This document shows, piece by piece, positions 6,227 through 6,237 of a DNA stretch of 6,237 bases; within the stretch, counting starts at the first letter, position 1; the number at the start of each line of letters is the position of its first letter. The notes beneath the pieces were generated by a model. The model did not search any database. It saw only the letters and a list, made by a program, of their open reading frames with translations, and had not been told where the DNA came from. The position numbers and the translations under genes are program-made. The stretch comes from Treponema sp. (GTDB lineage: Bacteria > Spirochaetota > Spirochaetia > Treponematales > Breznakiellaceae), in contig WRNF01000123.1 in the NCBI GenBank assembly GCA_009776715.1, positions 1 through 6,237 of the forward strand, given 5' to 3'.

Positions 6227-6237
6227 TCAGAATTAAT

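Larger units (their letters stand above)
5892..6237. other. Repeat-rich intergenic region after lon, no gene seen
   Basis: These 346 bp contain no ORF with a recognisable product. They consist mainly of two diverged copies of an approximately 80-bp module and blocks of CAC-N-GATT-type sequence in both orientations. AACCATC occurs three times (5930, 6019 and 6145). A perfect 10-bp palindrome GCATATATGC lies at 6081-6090. The only small hairpin close to the lon stop is ACTGC-TCA-GCAGT (5916-5928), without a proper T-tract. A strong rho-independent terminator is not visible. Confidence 0.7.

Overview
This 6.2-kb window holds four protein-coding genes, all on the + strand: tig (trigger factor), clpP, clpX and lon. 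They are packed with a 9-nt gap, a 17-nt overlap and an 8-nt gap, and read as one protein quality-control operon. All four frames are intact with their expected catalytic motifs. No mobile-element gene, CRISPR array, tRNA or rRNA is visible. The organism is a moderately AT-rich bacterium. From the style of the ClpP, ClpX and Lon proteins my best guess is a spirochaete of the Treponema group. That is inference from memory and was not searched; tig-clpP-clpX(-lon) order is shared by many bacteria.

Left flank (1-188): a tandem array with a period of exactly 65 bp, with two full copies and a third of 36 bp. Each copy carries a -10 hexamer TATAAT with a plausible -35 (CTGATA, 18-bp spacer) upstream. 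Two imperfect 28-bp dyads lie between successive promoter cores. The third copy stops at its TATAAT and leads into the tig leader and a GTG start. The array reaches the window edge and may continue beyond it.

Core (189-5891): trigger factor meets nascent chains at the ribosome, ClpXP and Lon are the two ATP-dependent proteolytic machines, and all are expressed together. Trigger factor keeps its ribosome-binding signature but has lost recognisable prolyl-isomerase pocket motifs. ClpX has MGF where the ClpP-docking loop is usually IGF. Lon starts at TTG with a good Shine-Dalgarno and has a basic N-terminal extension encoded partly by an A9 run.

Right flank (5892-6237): about 345 bp with no credible gene. 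It holds two diverged copies of an approximately 80-bp repeat module, and several blocks of a CAC-N-GATT-type repeat with a period of 10-11 bp in both orientations. No convincing rho-independent terminator follows lon. The least ordinary parts of the window are the triplicated promoter unit and this repeat-rich 3' flank. No new multi-gene system is evident.
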